DNA of 15,578 bases from DASZHA01 sp049644325 (GTDB lineage: Bacteria > Chloroflexota > Dormibacteria > DASZGP01). The notes beneath the pieces are model-generated. The model was given only the letters and a program-made list of their open reading frames with translations, ran no database searches and was not told the origin of the DNA. Within the stretch, counting starts at the first letter, position 1. Each line of letters begins with the position of its first letter. The DNA lies in contig JBARRR010000051.1 of the NCBI GenBank assembly GCA_049644325.1, positions 1-15,578 on the forward strand, written 5' to 3'. The position numbers and the translations under genes were made by a program. Positions 5,901 through 13,305 of the stretch are shown here, in pieces.

Positions 5901-7328
5901 TTGGCGGGCCCGCGCCCTGACGCGATCGTAGTCGGCGCGGGACCGAACGGACTGGCTGCTGCCATCACCCTGGCCCGGGCGGGCAGGTCGGTGGTGGTCT
6001 ACGAGGCGGAGGCCGCCCCCGGCGGCGGCTGCCGCTCGCAGCCGCTGACCCTGCCCGGCTTCGTCCATGACGTCTGCTCGGCGGTCCACCCACTGGCGGC
6101 GGGGTCGCTGTTCTTCCGCACCCTGCCGCTCCAGGACTTCGGCGTGGAGCTGGTTCAACCCGGAGCCCCACTGGCCCATCCGCTCGATGGCGAGGAGCCC
6201 GCGGTGCTGTGCCAGGACCTCGACGAGACCGCCGCCGGGCTGGGCCGTGACAGCGCCGCCTACCGCCGCCTTTTCCACCCGCTGGTGAGCCATATCGACG
6301 AGCTGCTGGGCGAGATCCATGGGCCGCTGCGCCCGCCACGCCACCCCTTCGTCCTCGCCCGTTTCGGCTTGCGGGCGATGATGCCCGCGGTCGCGCTGAG
6401 CCGCGCCTACTTCCGCGAGCCGCGGGCGCGAGCGATGTTCACTGGGATGGCGGGACACTCGATCCTGCCCCTGACCACGCCGTTCACGGCGGCGGCGGCG
6501 CTGCTCCTCGGTACCGTTGGTCACGCCTACGGCTGGCCCTTCGTCAAGGGCGGCTCCCAGGCGCTGGCCGACGCCCTTGCCGCCTACCTGGAGTCGCTCG
6601 GCGGCGAGGTGATCACCGACCACCGGGTCACAAGCCTGGATGAGCTGCCGGAATCCCGCGCCGTGCTCTTCGACCTCACGCCCAAGCAGATCGTGGCCAT
6701 CGCCGGCGACCAGTTGAGCAGCGGCTACCGCCGCAGCCTGGAGCACTACCGGTACGGCCCGGGCGTCTTCAAGCTCGACTGGGCGCTGAAGGAGCCGATC
6801 CCCTGGAAGGCCGACGCCTGCCGCCAGGCGGGGACGGTGCACCTCGGCGGGACGATGGAGGAGGTCGCCGCAGGCGAGGCGGCGGTCTGGCGCGGGGAGC
6901 ACCCCGAGCGGCCGTACACGCTGGTGGCCCAGCCAAGCCTGTTCGACCCCACCCGGGCCCCCGCCGGCAGGCACACCGGCTGGGCCTACTGCCATGTCCC
7001 CAACGGCTCGACCTTCGATATGACCGAGCGGATCGAGGCCCAGGTCGAGCGCTTCGCCCCCGGCTTCCGCGACGTCATCGAGGCCCGCAGCGTGCTCACC
7101 CCGGCCGACATGGAGCGCCACGACGCCAACTTCATCGGCGGCGACATCAACGCCGGCGTCCAGGACTGGCGCCAGCTCTTCACCCGGCCCGCGGTCCGGC
7201 CTAACCCTTACACCACGTCGAACCCCCGGCTCTACATCTGCTCGTCGTCAACGCCGCCGGGTGGCGGCGTCCACGGCATGTGTGGCTACTTCGGAGCGCA
7301 GGCCGCCCTCAAGCGGGTGCTCGCCTAG
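5901..7328 (+). CDS. Phytoene dehydrogenase-like FAD-dependent oxidoreductase
   Basis: A 475-residue FAD enzyme of the CrtI/PYROXD2-like family, which includes carotenoid desaturases and uncharacterised NAD(P)/FAD oxidoreductases. The Rossmann motif VVGAGPNGL (10-18) with an acidic ribose-binding residue near E35 and the following APGGGCRS segment (39-46) are typical, as is the C-terminal FAD-contacting segment STPPGGGVHGMCGYFGA. The start is TTG at 5901, five bases after the preceding stop, with only a weak GAAGAGG site about 10 bases upstream; no better in-frame start is seen. It is almost certainly co-transcribed with the cyclic-nucleotide-binding gene. No other carotenoid gene (crtB, crtE) is in the window, so a carotenoid role is not supported; the substrate is unknown. 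Confidence 0.87.
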   Translation: MAGPRPDAIVVGAGPNGLAAAITLARAGRSVVVYEAEAAPGGGCRSQPLTLPGFVHDVCSAVHPLAAGSLFFRTLPLQDFGVELVQPGAPLAHPLDGEEPAVLCQDLDETAAGLGRDSAAYRRLFHPLVSHIDELLGEIHGPLRPPRHPFVLARFGLRAMMPAVALSRAYFREPRARAMFTGMAGHSILPLTTPFTAAAALLLGTVGHAYGWPFVKGGSQALADALAAYLESLGGEVITDHRVTSLDELPESRAVLFDLTPKQIVAIAGDQLSSGYRRSLEHYRYGPGVFKLDWALKEPIPWKADACRQAGTVHLGGTMEEVAAGEAAVWRGEHPERPYTLVAQPSLFDPTRAPAGRHTGWAYCHVPNGSTFDMTERIEAQVERFAPGFRDVIEARSVLTPADMERHDANFIGGDINAGVQDWRQLFTRPAVRPNPYTTSNPRLYICSSSTPPGGGVHGMCGYFGAQAALKRVLA

Positions 7329-7340
7329 TCAGTCGGCGGC

Positions 7341-7760
7341 TCAGAACCCCTGCTGGATCACGGTCCGCAGGACGCCGAAGATCAGGATGGCCAGGCCGAT
7401 GCTGGCCAGAATCGCGTTGGCGGTGGCCATGTAGAAGCTCAGCGACCGCTGCCGGAACTCGTCCTTGGTCCCCATCAGCCAGGCGGTGATCGACGACGCG
7501 TCCTGCAGCACCGATGCCGCCACTAGCAGCAGGGCCGCGACCACCTTCGTCGTTTGCCCCATCTGCGCCAGCTGCACGGCGAATACCAGGCCGAGCAGCA
7601 TGAAGCCTTCCCACAGCGCGTTCTTGTGCGCCAGGTGGACGTAGTAAGGCCCTTCGTGGGGCGGGTTGAGACGGTACCGGGAGAGGATGAAACCGATGAC
7701 GAAGGCGACGGCGAGGTTCAGAACCCCGCCCACGATCAGGATCTTGGCAGCAGTTTCCAT
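7341..7760 (-). CDS. Small four-helix integral membrane protein, function unknown
   Basis: A 139-residue protein with four predicted membrane helices at about 6-26, 47-66, 72-96 and 110-134. Polar residues cluster at helix entrances: HLAHKNALWEG around 42-52 and QDASS around 86-90. I do not recognise it firmly. The HxxHxN-G pattern leading into helix 2 and the overall four-helix plan recall the styrene-oxide-isomerase-like membrane family, but this is a weak resemblance. The start ATG has no Shine-Dalgarno; a TACTGT box sits at exactly -12 to -7, suggesting a leaderless message. It is convergent with the phytoene-dehydrogenase-like gene (12 bases between stops) and divergent from the acyltransferase gene (87 bases between starts). 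Confidence 0.75.
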   Translation of the reverse strand: METAAKILIVGGVLNLAVAFVIGFILSRYRLNPPHEGPYYVHLAHKNALWEGFMLLGLVFAVQLAQMGQTTKVVAALLLVAASVLQDASSITAWLMGTKDEFRQRSLSFYMATANAILASIGLAILIFGVLRTVIQQGF

Positions 7761-7766
7761 CGGCCC

Positions 7767-7772
7767 ACAGTA
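7767..7772 (-). promoter_or_regulatory. Putative -10 box, leaderless start of the four-helix membrane protein
   Basis: TACTGT on the minus strand matches TANNNT at exactly -12 to -7 from the ATG at 7760. No Shine-Dalgarno is present in the six bases between them. Confidence 0.4.
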
Positions 7773-7800
7773 CCGGTTTCGGGGTGTTCCGCGGACCGTT

Positions 7801-7806
7801 CATAAT
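7801..7806 (+). promoter_or_regulatory. Putative -10 box for the acyltransferase gene
   Basis: CATAAT matches five of six bases of the sigma-70 -10 consensus and stands out in GC-rich DNA. It would give a leader of about 35 bases containing the AAGGAG ribosome site. The -35 region (about 7777-7782, TTTCGG) is poor. Confidence 0.35.
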
Positions 7807-7834
7807 TTCGTCCTGACTGCCGAATTCGCCGCCG

Positions 7835-7840
7835 AAGGAG
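7835..7840 (+). promoter_or_regulatory. Shine-Dalgarno site fixing the acyltransferase start
   Basis: AAGGAG lies 7 bases before the GTG at 7848, which decides that GTG is the start codon. Confidence 0.7.
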
Positions 7841-7847
7841 ATAGACC

Positions 7848-9416
7848 GTGCCGGTTCAGCGACTGAGCTCCCTTGATTCATCGTTCCTGCACCTCGAGAC
7901 CCGCAAGACGCACATGCACATCGGGGGGGTCGCCATCTTCGAGCCCGGCCCCTGGAGAAACCACGAGGAACGCTTCAAGGCCCTCGTCCGGATGATCGAA
8001 CCTCGGCTGGACCTGATGCCACGCTATCGGCAGAAGGTCGGTTTTCTGCCGCTGAACGTCGACATGCCGGTCTGGATCGACGACGACAAATTCGACCTCA
8101 AGTTCCACGTCAAGCGCGCGGCCATCCCCTCACCCGGGGGCAGGGAGCAGCTGTGCGATTACATCGAGCGGGTGTTCTCCCGGCCGCTGGACCGCCGCCG
8201 GCCGCTGTGGGAGCTCTACTACCTCGAGGGTCTGGAGGGTGGGCGCTGGGCGCTGATGACAAAAACCCACCACTCCCTGGTAGACGGGCTGTCGGCGCTG
8301 GAGCTGGCCACGGTGCTGATGGACACCACCGATGAGTTCGTCCTAACGACGGAGAAGTCCCAGTGGAGGGCTAAGAAGGACCCCGGCACCCTTAACCTGC
8401 TGCTGCAAGCGCTGGCCGATCGGGCCACGTCGCCGGTTGGGATCGTGCGCCAGGTGGCCAAGGCCGCCAGCGACCCCGGGCGGCTGGCCGCGGCCCTAGC
8501 TGAGGGGGCGGGGGCGCTCTCGGTCGCGGTTCGTGAGCTGACGCCACCGGAGGGGCCACTCAACGGCGAAACCGGCCCCACGCGGGCGTACTGGTACTCC
8601 CAGTTCCAGCTCGACGAGTTCAAGGAGATCAAGAACGCGTTCGGCGCGACCATCAATGACGTGGTCCTGGGCGTCGTCAGCGGCGGCCTGCGCAAGTACC
8701 TCGAGATGCACGGCGAGGACGTCGACCACCTCAAGATCAAGGCGCTGTGCCCCGTCTCGCTCCGGGACGACAAGCAGAAGACCGCTTTGGGCAACGTGCT
8801 GTCCACGATGCTGGTACCGCTGCCCGTCGACGAACCCTTCCCTGCGGCACGGATGCGCAAGGCCAAGGCCAATGTCGACCGGATCAAGAAGAGCAAACAG
8901 GCGCTGGGCGCCGACATCCTCCTCAAAGCTGTCGGCTTCTCGCCTGCAACCCTGCACGCGATGGTGGCGCGCGCCTCGCTGCGGCAGATGAACTACAACA
9001 CCATCGTCACCAACGTACCCGGTCCCCAGTGGCCGCTTTACGCGCTTGGCTGCAGGCTCACCGATGCCATGCCTATCGCCTTCCTCTACGAGGGCATGTA
9101 CCTCGCGACCGCGATCTTCAGCTACCTCGGGCACCTCAACTTCGGCTACATCGCCGACCGCCATGCCATGCCCGACCTGCCCAAACTGGGCGAGTGCATG
9201 GAGGAGTCATTCGCTGAGCTCCTCGAGGTGTCCCGCGCCAGCAGCCGAGCCCAGGGCCCAGACGGGGCCGCGCGCCCGGCGGCCCGTCGCGCCGCAGCAG
9301 CCAAGCCGACGGCCAAGAAGACCGACAGGACAGCCGCCCGCGGCAACGTCAAGGCAGCTGCGGGGGCAGCGGCTCGGAGCGGCCGGTCGCCCGCCAAACG
9401 ACGCGCCGCCGGCTGA
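7848..9416 (+). CDS. Wax ester synthase/diacylglycerol acyltransferase (WS/DGAT)
   Basis: A 522-residue acyl-CoA-dependent O-acyltransferase that makes wax esters or triacylglycerol. The catalytic HHxxxDG motif is intact as HHSLVDG (141-147; H142 is the expected base). Also visible are the PLW motif (119-121), INDVVLG (269-275, the conserved ND pair) and NVPGP (389-393), all typical of the family. The catalytic part ends near residue 463. A tail of about 55 residues follows that is almost only Ala, Arg, Lys, Pro, Gly and Ser, histone-like and strongly basic, which is unusual. The start is GTG with a good AAGGAG site. The gene is first in a plus-strand series with the MFS and lipoprotein genes. 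Bacterial homologues bind the lipid droplet or inner membrane surface; the substrate alcohol here is unknown. Confidence 0.95.
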   Translation: MPVQRLSSLDSSFLHLETRKTHMHIGGVAIFEPGPWRNHEERFKALVRMIEPRLDLMPRYRQKVGFLPLNVDMPVWIDDDKFDLKFHVKRAAIPSPGGREQLCDYIERVFSRPLDRRRPLWELYYLEGLEGGRWALMTKTHHSLVDGLSALELATVLMDTTDEFVLTTEKSQWRAKKDPGTLNLLLQALADRATSPVGIVRQVAKAASDPGRLAAALAEGAGALSVAVRELTPPEGPLNGETGPTRAYWYSQFQLDEFKEIKNAFGATINDVVLGVVSGGLRKYLEMHGEDVDHLKIKALCPVSLRDDKQKTALGNVLSTMLVPLPVDEPFPAARMRKAKANVDRIKKSKQALGADILLKAVGFSPATLHAMVARASLRQMNYNTIVTNVPGPQWPLYALGCRLTDAMPIAFLYEGMYLATAIFSYLGHLNFGYIADRHAMPDLPKLGECMEESFAELLEVSRASSRAQGPDGAARPAARRAAAAKPTAKKTDRTAARGNVKAAAGAAARSGRSPAKRRAAG

Positions 9417-9424
9417 GCCAATCC

Positions 9425-9442
9425 GCCCCGGCTGAACGGGGC
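9425..9442 (+). terminator. Hairpin after the acyltransferase gene, possible weak terminator
   Basis: GCCCCG-GCTGAA-CGGGGC forms a perfect 6-bp GC stem with a 6-base loop, 8 bases after the stop codon. Only three T residues follow, a few bases on (9448-9450), so intrinsic termination would be weak. A new -10 box for the next gene begins at 9454, which fits a transcript boundary here. Confidence 0.4.
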
Positions 9443-9453
9443 AGGCCTTTCGA

Positions 9454-9459
9454 TACTCT
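9454..9459 (+). promoter_or_regulatory. Putative -10 box, leaderless start of the MFS gene
   Basis: TACTCT matches TANNNT at exactly -12 to -7 from the ATG at 9466. The only G-rich stretch before the ATG directly abuts it, too close to act as a ribosome site. Confidence 0.42.
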
Positions 9460-9465
9460 CGGGGG

Positions 9466-10698
9466 ATGACGTCCAAATCCCCCGGCTTGGTGGCCAACAT
9501 CCGGGCCCTGCCGCGCGCGGTCTGGATCCTCTGCATCGGCACCTTCATCAACCGCTTCGGCGGCTTCGTCGCCGTGTTCCTGGTGCTGTTCCTGACCAGG
9601 GATGGCTACAGCCCGGCGCTGGCGGGACTGGCGGTGGCGGCCTTCGGACTGGGCAGCATCGGCGGCTCCGCCCTGGGCGGCTACCTAGCCGACCGGATCG
9701 GCCGCAGCGAGACGATCGTCCTCTCGATGCTGACCACGGCGGCCGCGACGATCGCGCTGCTGCTGGTGCGCGGCCTGCCGGCCGTCCTGTTGATGTCCGG
9801 TGTCGTGGGTCTGACCCAGCAGGTGGTGCGCGCGCCAACCACCGCGCTGATGGCGGACCTGGTGCCGCCCCAGGGCCGGGTGGCCGCGATGGGCGTGATG
9901 CGGTTCTTCATCAACGCCGGCTTTGCCCTCGGGCCCGCCGCTGCGGGCTTCCTCGCCGACCGCTCGTTCCCGCTCCTATTCGGGCTCGACGCCGCGACAT
10001 CGGTCATCTTCGCGGTGATCGCGCTGCTGCTGCTGCCCCGGGGGGCACCGCGGCTGGAACGCCGCGAGGTGCGGGCGGAGGGAACGCGGACCATCCTCGC
10101 CGACCGTGGCTTCCTGCTCTTCCTCGCCGCCACCCTGGCGGCATCAATGGTCTACCTGCAGGCCACCACCACCTTCCCGCTGTGGGTGACCCGCAGCGGC
10201 TACTCCAATGCGGTCTACGGGTACCTGGTCGGCCTCAACGGGGGGATCATCATGCTGCTCGAGCTGCTCCTGATCTCGGTGACCCAACGACTCCCCGCCC
10301 GACCGGTGATCGCCGGCGGCTTCCTTCTCGTCGGCGTCGGCTTCGCCCTCACCCTGGGCGCCCACACGCTGCCGCTGCTGGCCATCACCGTCCTGGTTTG
10401 GACCCTGGGCGAGATGACCGCATTCCCGATGTCGACGGCGTACGTCGCCGACGTCGCCCCGGTTCACCTTCGCGGCCGCTACCAGGGTGCCTGGGGCCTG
10501 ATGTGGTCGCTGGGGTTGATGCTGGGGCCGGGGTTGGGTGGCTGGCTCTTCGACGCCAACCCCAACCTGCTCTGGATCCTGTGCGGGGTGGCTGGTGCGA
10601 TCGCGGCCGCCCTGGTGCTGCTCGGCCCCAGCACGCGGGTGTCGACACCTAACGTGGCGCTGACGACGGAGGCCCCGGCCACGTCGCCGCCGGCGTAA
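9466..10698 (+). CDS. Major facilitator superfamily transporter
   Basis: A 410-residue membrane transporter with about twelve hydrophobic helices. MFS motif A is visible between helices 2 and 3 as GGYLADRIGR (71-80), and a conserved arginine (R30) follows the first helix. The two halves are separated by a charged loop near 195-210 (LERREVRAEGTRT). The general look is that of the drug/proton antiporter group (MdtH-like), but the substrate cannot be told from sequence alone. The C-terminus is a short Thr/Pro/Ala-rich cytosolic tail. No Shine-Dalgarno is present; a TACTCT box 6 bases upstream suggests a leaderless transcript. The lipoprotein gene follows after 20 bases on the same strand. Confidence 0.92.
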   Translation: MTSKSPGLVANIRALPRAVWILCIGTFINRFGGFVAVFLVLFLTRDGYSPALAGLAVAAFGLGSIGGSALGGYLADRIGRSETIVLSMLTTAAATIALLLVRGLPAVLLMSGVVGLTQQVVRAPTTALMADLVPPQGRVAAMGVMRFFINAGFALGPAAAGFLADRSFPLLFGLDAATSVIFAVIALLLLPRGAPRLERREVRAEGTRTILADRGFLLFLAATLAASMVYLQATTTFPLWVTRSGYSNAVYGYLVGLNGGIIMLLELLLISVTQRLPARPVIAGGFLLVGVGFALTLGAHTLPLLAITVLVWTLGEMTAFPMSTAYVADVAPVHLRGRYQGAWGLMWSLGLMLGPGLGGWLFDANPNLLWILCGVAGAIAAALVLLGPSTRVSTPNVALTTEAPATSPPA

Positions 10699-10718
10699 CC
10701 CCGCCGGTATCTCCCTAT

Positions 10719-11309
10719 GTGAGATCTGTGGCGGGAGGGGCCACCAGGACCGCGGCGATGGCCGCCCTCCTCACCGTCACCTTGGCGGCATGCGGGGGGA
10801 GCTCGTCGAACAACTCCGGAAGTGGGGGCGGCGGGAGCAACTACGGCTACACCGTGCCCAAGAGCTCCAACATGCAGCCCGCCTCGCCGTCGCCGGATCC
10901 TCAGGCGGCAGCGCCGGCACCACCCCAGGCCGCCGCTCCTGCCCCCGCCGGCGCCCCCGTCCAGGCAATGGCAATGTCGACCGCGCCGCTGACTCTCGCC
11001 CTCATGCCGGTGGCGGGCGTGACCGGGTCGGTCATGGTTCAGCCCATGGGCGCCTCGATGTTCGCCCTCACGGTCTCGGCGCGCGGCATGGCGCCGGGGT
11101 CCACGCACGCCGTCCACATCCACTTCGGCAACTGCCCCAGCGCCGGGGTCCACATCGTGGCGCTGGCGCCGGTCACCGCCAATGGAATGGGCGCCGGGAC
11201 GTCGACGACCACCGTCCACATGGCTTACAAAGGCGACGGCCGGTTCCTGATCGTCTACGCCGGACCCAACCCCGGCCCGCTGGCGGCCTGCGCCCAGCTG
11301 GCGGGGTAA
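10719..11309 (+). CDS. Secreted lipoprotein with Cu/Zn-SOD/CHRD-like domain
   Basis: A 196-residue putative lipoprotein. A basic N-region, a hydrophobic stretch (14-24) and the lipobox LAAC with lipidated C25 are visible. A Gly/Ser/Asn-rich then Pro/Ala-rich spacer (26-82, with AAAPAP repeats) leads to a beta-type domain (about 90-196). The motif HAVHIHFGNC (130-139) resembles the HxH copper-ligand strand and first disulfide cysteine of Cu/Zn superoxide dismutases and CHRD domains, and C191 near the end (LAACAQL) matches the place of the second cysteine. The remaining metal ligands of SodC are not evident, so enzyme activity is doubtful. The domain is rich in Met. The start is GTG at 10719, with GTG 10728 also possible. 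It lies 20 bases after the MFS gene. Confidence 0.8.
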   Translation: MRSVAGGATRTAAMAALLTVTLAACGGSSSNNSGSGGGGSNYGYTVPKSSNMQPASPSPDPQAAAPAPPQAAAPAPAGAPVQAMAMSTAPLTLALMPVAGVTGSVMVQPMGASMFALTVSARGMAPGSTHAVHIHFGNCPSAGVHIVALAPVTANGMGAGTSTTTVHMAYKGDGRFLIVYAGPNPGPLAACAQLAG

Positions 11310-11313
11310 GCGG

Positions 11314-11331
11314 CGCTCTAGCTCGAGAGCG
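11314..11331. terminator. Hairpin between convergent genes, possible bidirectional terminator
   Basis: CGCTCT-AGCTCG-AGAGCG forms a perfect 6-bp stem with a 6-base loop. It sits between the lipoprotein stop (11309) and overlaps the stop codon of the convergent GMC gene (11318-11320). There is no T-run on either side, so it is only a weak terminator candidate. Confidence 0.35.
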
Positions 11332-13267
11332 TCTCCGCCAGGCGACGCCCCACCCGGTGCGCGGTGGCCATGATCGTCAGCTGGGGGTTGACCGCGGTCG
11401 AAGCCGGGAAGAGGCTGCCGTCGCAGACGTACAGCCCCTCGCAGGCAAAGGACCGACCGTAGCTGTCGACGGCGGCACGGTTGGGGTCCTCCCCCATCCG
11501 GACCGTCCCCATCGGGTGGTAGGCGGAGAACTTGAAGTCCTTGGCCTTGACCTTCTTGGGGTCGATCTTGCGCAGCTCCTCGACCGACTTGATCACCGGG
11601 AACCCGTGGAGGACGCTGTAGAACTCCGTGGCCCCGGCGGCGAAGTAGAGCTCCCCAGCCATGATCACCCCCTCGGCCATGCGCTCGACCTCGTCCTTGC
11701 CGATGTTGTAGTACATGAAGGGCCGCCCGTCCGGTCGCCGCATCACGCGGCCGGAGCAGTAGTCGGTGATCATCAGCCCCAGCGAAGCCATCTTGCCGTA
11801 CTCGTCGACATGCCTGACCAGCTGCTCGCCGTAGAACGGGAGGGCGCCGGCGCTGTAGGAGATCCCCGGTGGCGGCATGGTCGCCTCGAGGATGATGCCG
11901 CGGCTCTTCAGCTTCTCGTCGACGTAGTAGGACTGCATCGTCCCGCGCCAGCCCTTCAGCTCGTCGGGAAAGAGCGCCATCGCCCCGGAGCCGGGATGGA
12001 TCCGCAGGTTCTTGCCCACCTGCCGGCTGATTCCGCCGAGGCCACTCTGCTGCAATAGCAGCGGGGTGTAGACGGCACCCGCTGAAACGACCACGGTGCC
12101 GGCCCGGATCTCGAGCTCGCCGACCTCGCGGTGAGTGGCGGGATCAATGATCGCCACTGAAACCCCGGTGGCGCGGACGCCGTCGTGGCGGATCTTCTTC
12201 ACGCGGCAGCGGGCGTAGATCCGGGCTCCCTTCTCGACCGCCATCGGCAGGTAGCTGAGGTGCATCGCCTGCTTGGCGTCTCGCGGGCAACCAAAAGCGC
12301 ACTGGCCCGAGCCGTGGCAATCGCGGATGTTGCGGGGGATGGGGCCGGCGCTCCAGCCCAGCGCCGCCGCCCCGTTGCGCAGCACCGCGCCGTTGTTGCC
12401 CAGCACCTCGTCGGGCACCGGCGTGACGTTGAGGATCTCCTCGGCCTGGGCGAAGAAGGGGTCCATGGTCTCGGCGTCGGTGTCCTTGACGCCATGGTCG
12501 CGGGTCCATGATTCCAGGATCCATTCCGGGGCGCGGAAGCACGTCCCGGAGTTGACCACCGTGGTCCCGCCGACGGCCTTGCCCAGCGGCAGGGAGATGG
12601 TGACGTTGCCGGTGGTGAAGGTCAGGCCGTTGTCGCGGTAGGCGCGGTCGATCCGCTCCAGCAGCGGCCGGTCGGTGAAGTCCTCGCGACTGAAGGCGCC
12701 GCCCTCCTCCACCATGATCACGGAGTGGCCCGCCTGGGTCAGCTCGTAGGCGGCGACGGCGCCGCCCGCGCCGGTGCCGATGATGACCACGTCGGCCTCG
12801 TCGCGGGCGCCGTCCTGGATGTCGGGGTAGGAGATGACCGGGAGCTTGTGGCTCTCCTTCTCCTTGGTCACCGGCACCAGGGGCAGGCCGTCGTAGCCGA
12901 TCGTCTTCTCCACCTCGGGCTGGGAGAAGTAGGCCAGCGAGATCATCGCCTTGAGGCCCATGGTCAGGTCTCGACGGACGCTGAGACGGCCGTCCTCCAG
13001 GTCGTCGAGGAACTGCTCGCGCTGCGCGTGGGTCATCCGGTGGAATGGCCGCATCTGCCGCGAGGGGATGCCCATCAGGTCGAAGGCCGAGATCATCCCC
13101 TTCAGCAGCCCCCGGGTGCTGCGGTCGTAGGAGGCCAGCTGGCTCTCGACCACACCGGCCAGGTTGACCTCGTCAGCGCCGGGCGCCCGACCGACGCCCG
13201 AAGGCAACAGGGTCTGGGCTAGCGCAGACAGGGTCTGCCGCTGGCGGGAGCTCAGGTTGGTGGCGAT
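11318..13267 (-). CDS. GMC oxidoreductase, long-chain alcohol oxidase (FAO)-like, probable ATC start
   Basis: A flavoenzyme of about 649 residues that should oxidise an alcohol. Numbered from the ATC: an N-terminal helical region (1-150) as in FAO-type enzymes; the FAD motif GTGAGG (164-169); the GMC segment LGKAVGGTTVVNSG; a cysteine cluster C317-x5-C323-x3-C327 (CHGSGQCAFGC); and the catalytic pair H584 (YHPMGT) and N627 (VNPQLT). A TTG at 13207 is the first conventional start codon in frame, but it has no ribosome site and would cut an N-terminal section that looks conserved (ATNLSSRQRQTL). A perfect GGAGGTGA lies 4 bases before an in-frame ATC at 13267. The gene follows cysS by 38 bases on the same strand. 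The substrate is unknown; fatty or isoprenoid alcohols are plausible. Confidence 0.85.
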   Translation of the reverse strand: MATNLSSRQRQTLSALAQTLLPSGVGRAPGADEVNLAGVVESQLASYDRSTRGLLKGMISAFDLMGIPSRQMRPFHRMTHAQREQFLDDLEDGRLSVRRDLTMGLKAMISLAYFSQPEVEKTIGYDGLPLVPVTKEKESHKLPVISYPDIQDGARDEADVVIIGTGAGGAVAAYELTQAGHSVIMVEEGGAFSREDFTDRPLLERIDRAYRDNGLTFTTGNVTISLPLGKAVGGTTVVNSGTCFRAPEWILESWTRDHGVKDTDAETMDPFFAQAEEILNVTPVPDEVLGNNGAVLRNGAAALGWSAGPIPRNIRDCHGSGQCAFGCPRDAKQAMHLSYLPMAVEKGARIYARCRVKKIRHDGVRATGVSVAIIDPATHREVGELEIRAGTVVVSAGAVYTPLLLQQSGLGGISRQVGKNLRIHPGSGAMALFPDELKGWRGTMQSYYVDEKLKSRGIILEATMPPPGISYSAGALPFYGEQLVRHVDEYGKMASLGLMITDYCSGRVMRRPDGRPFMYYNIGKDEVERMAEGVIMAGELYFAAGATEFYSVLHGFPVIKSVEELRKIDPKKVKAKDFKFSAYHPMGTVRMGEDPNRAAVDSYGRSFACEGLYVCDGSLFPASTAVNPQLTIMATAHRVGRRLAETLSS

Positions 13268-13271
13268 GGCC

Positions 13272-13279
13272 TCACCTCC
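13272..13279 (-). promoter_or_regulatory. Perfect Shine-Dalgarno before the GMC oxidoreductase
   Basis: GGAGGTGA on the minus strand is followed after GGCC by an in-frame ATC, with no ATG, GTG or TTG in frame until 13207, some 65 bases further. It is the strongest ribosome site in the window. Confidence 0.65.
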
Positions 13280-13305
13280 GAAGTTTCTGGATCTTAGAGG
13301 ACCGC

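Noticed and set aside
5892..7121. Minus-strand open frame of 409 codons
   Set aside because: Antisense shadow of the phytoene-dehydrogenase-like gene, with composition typical of non-coding frames.
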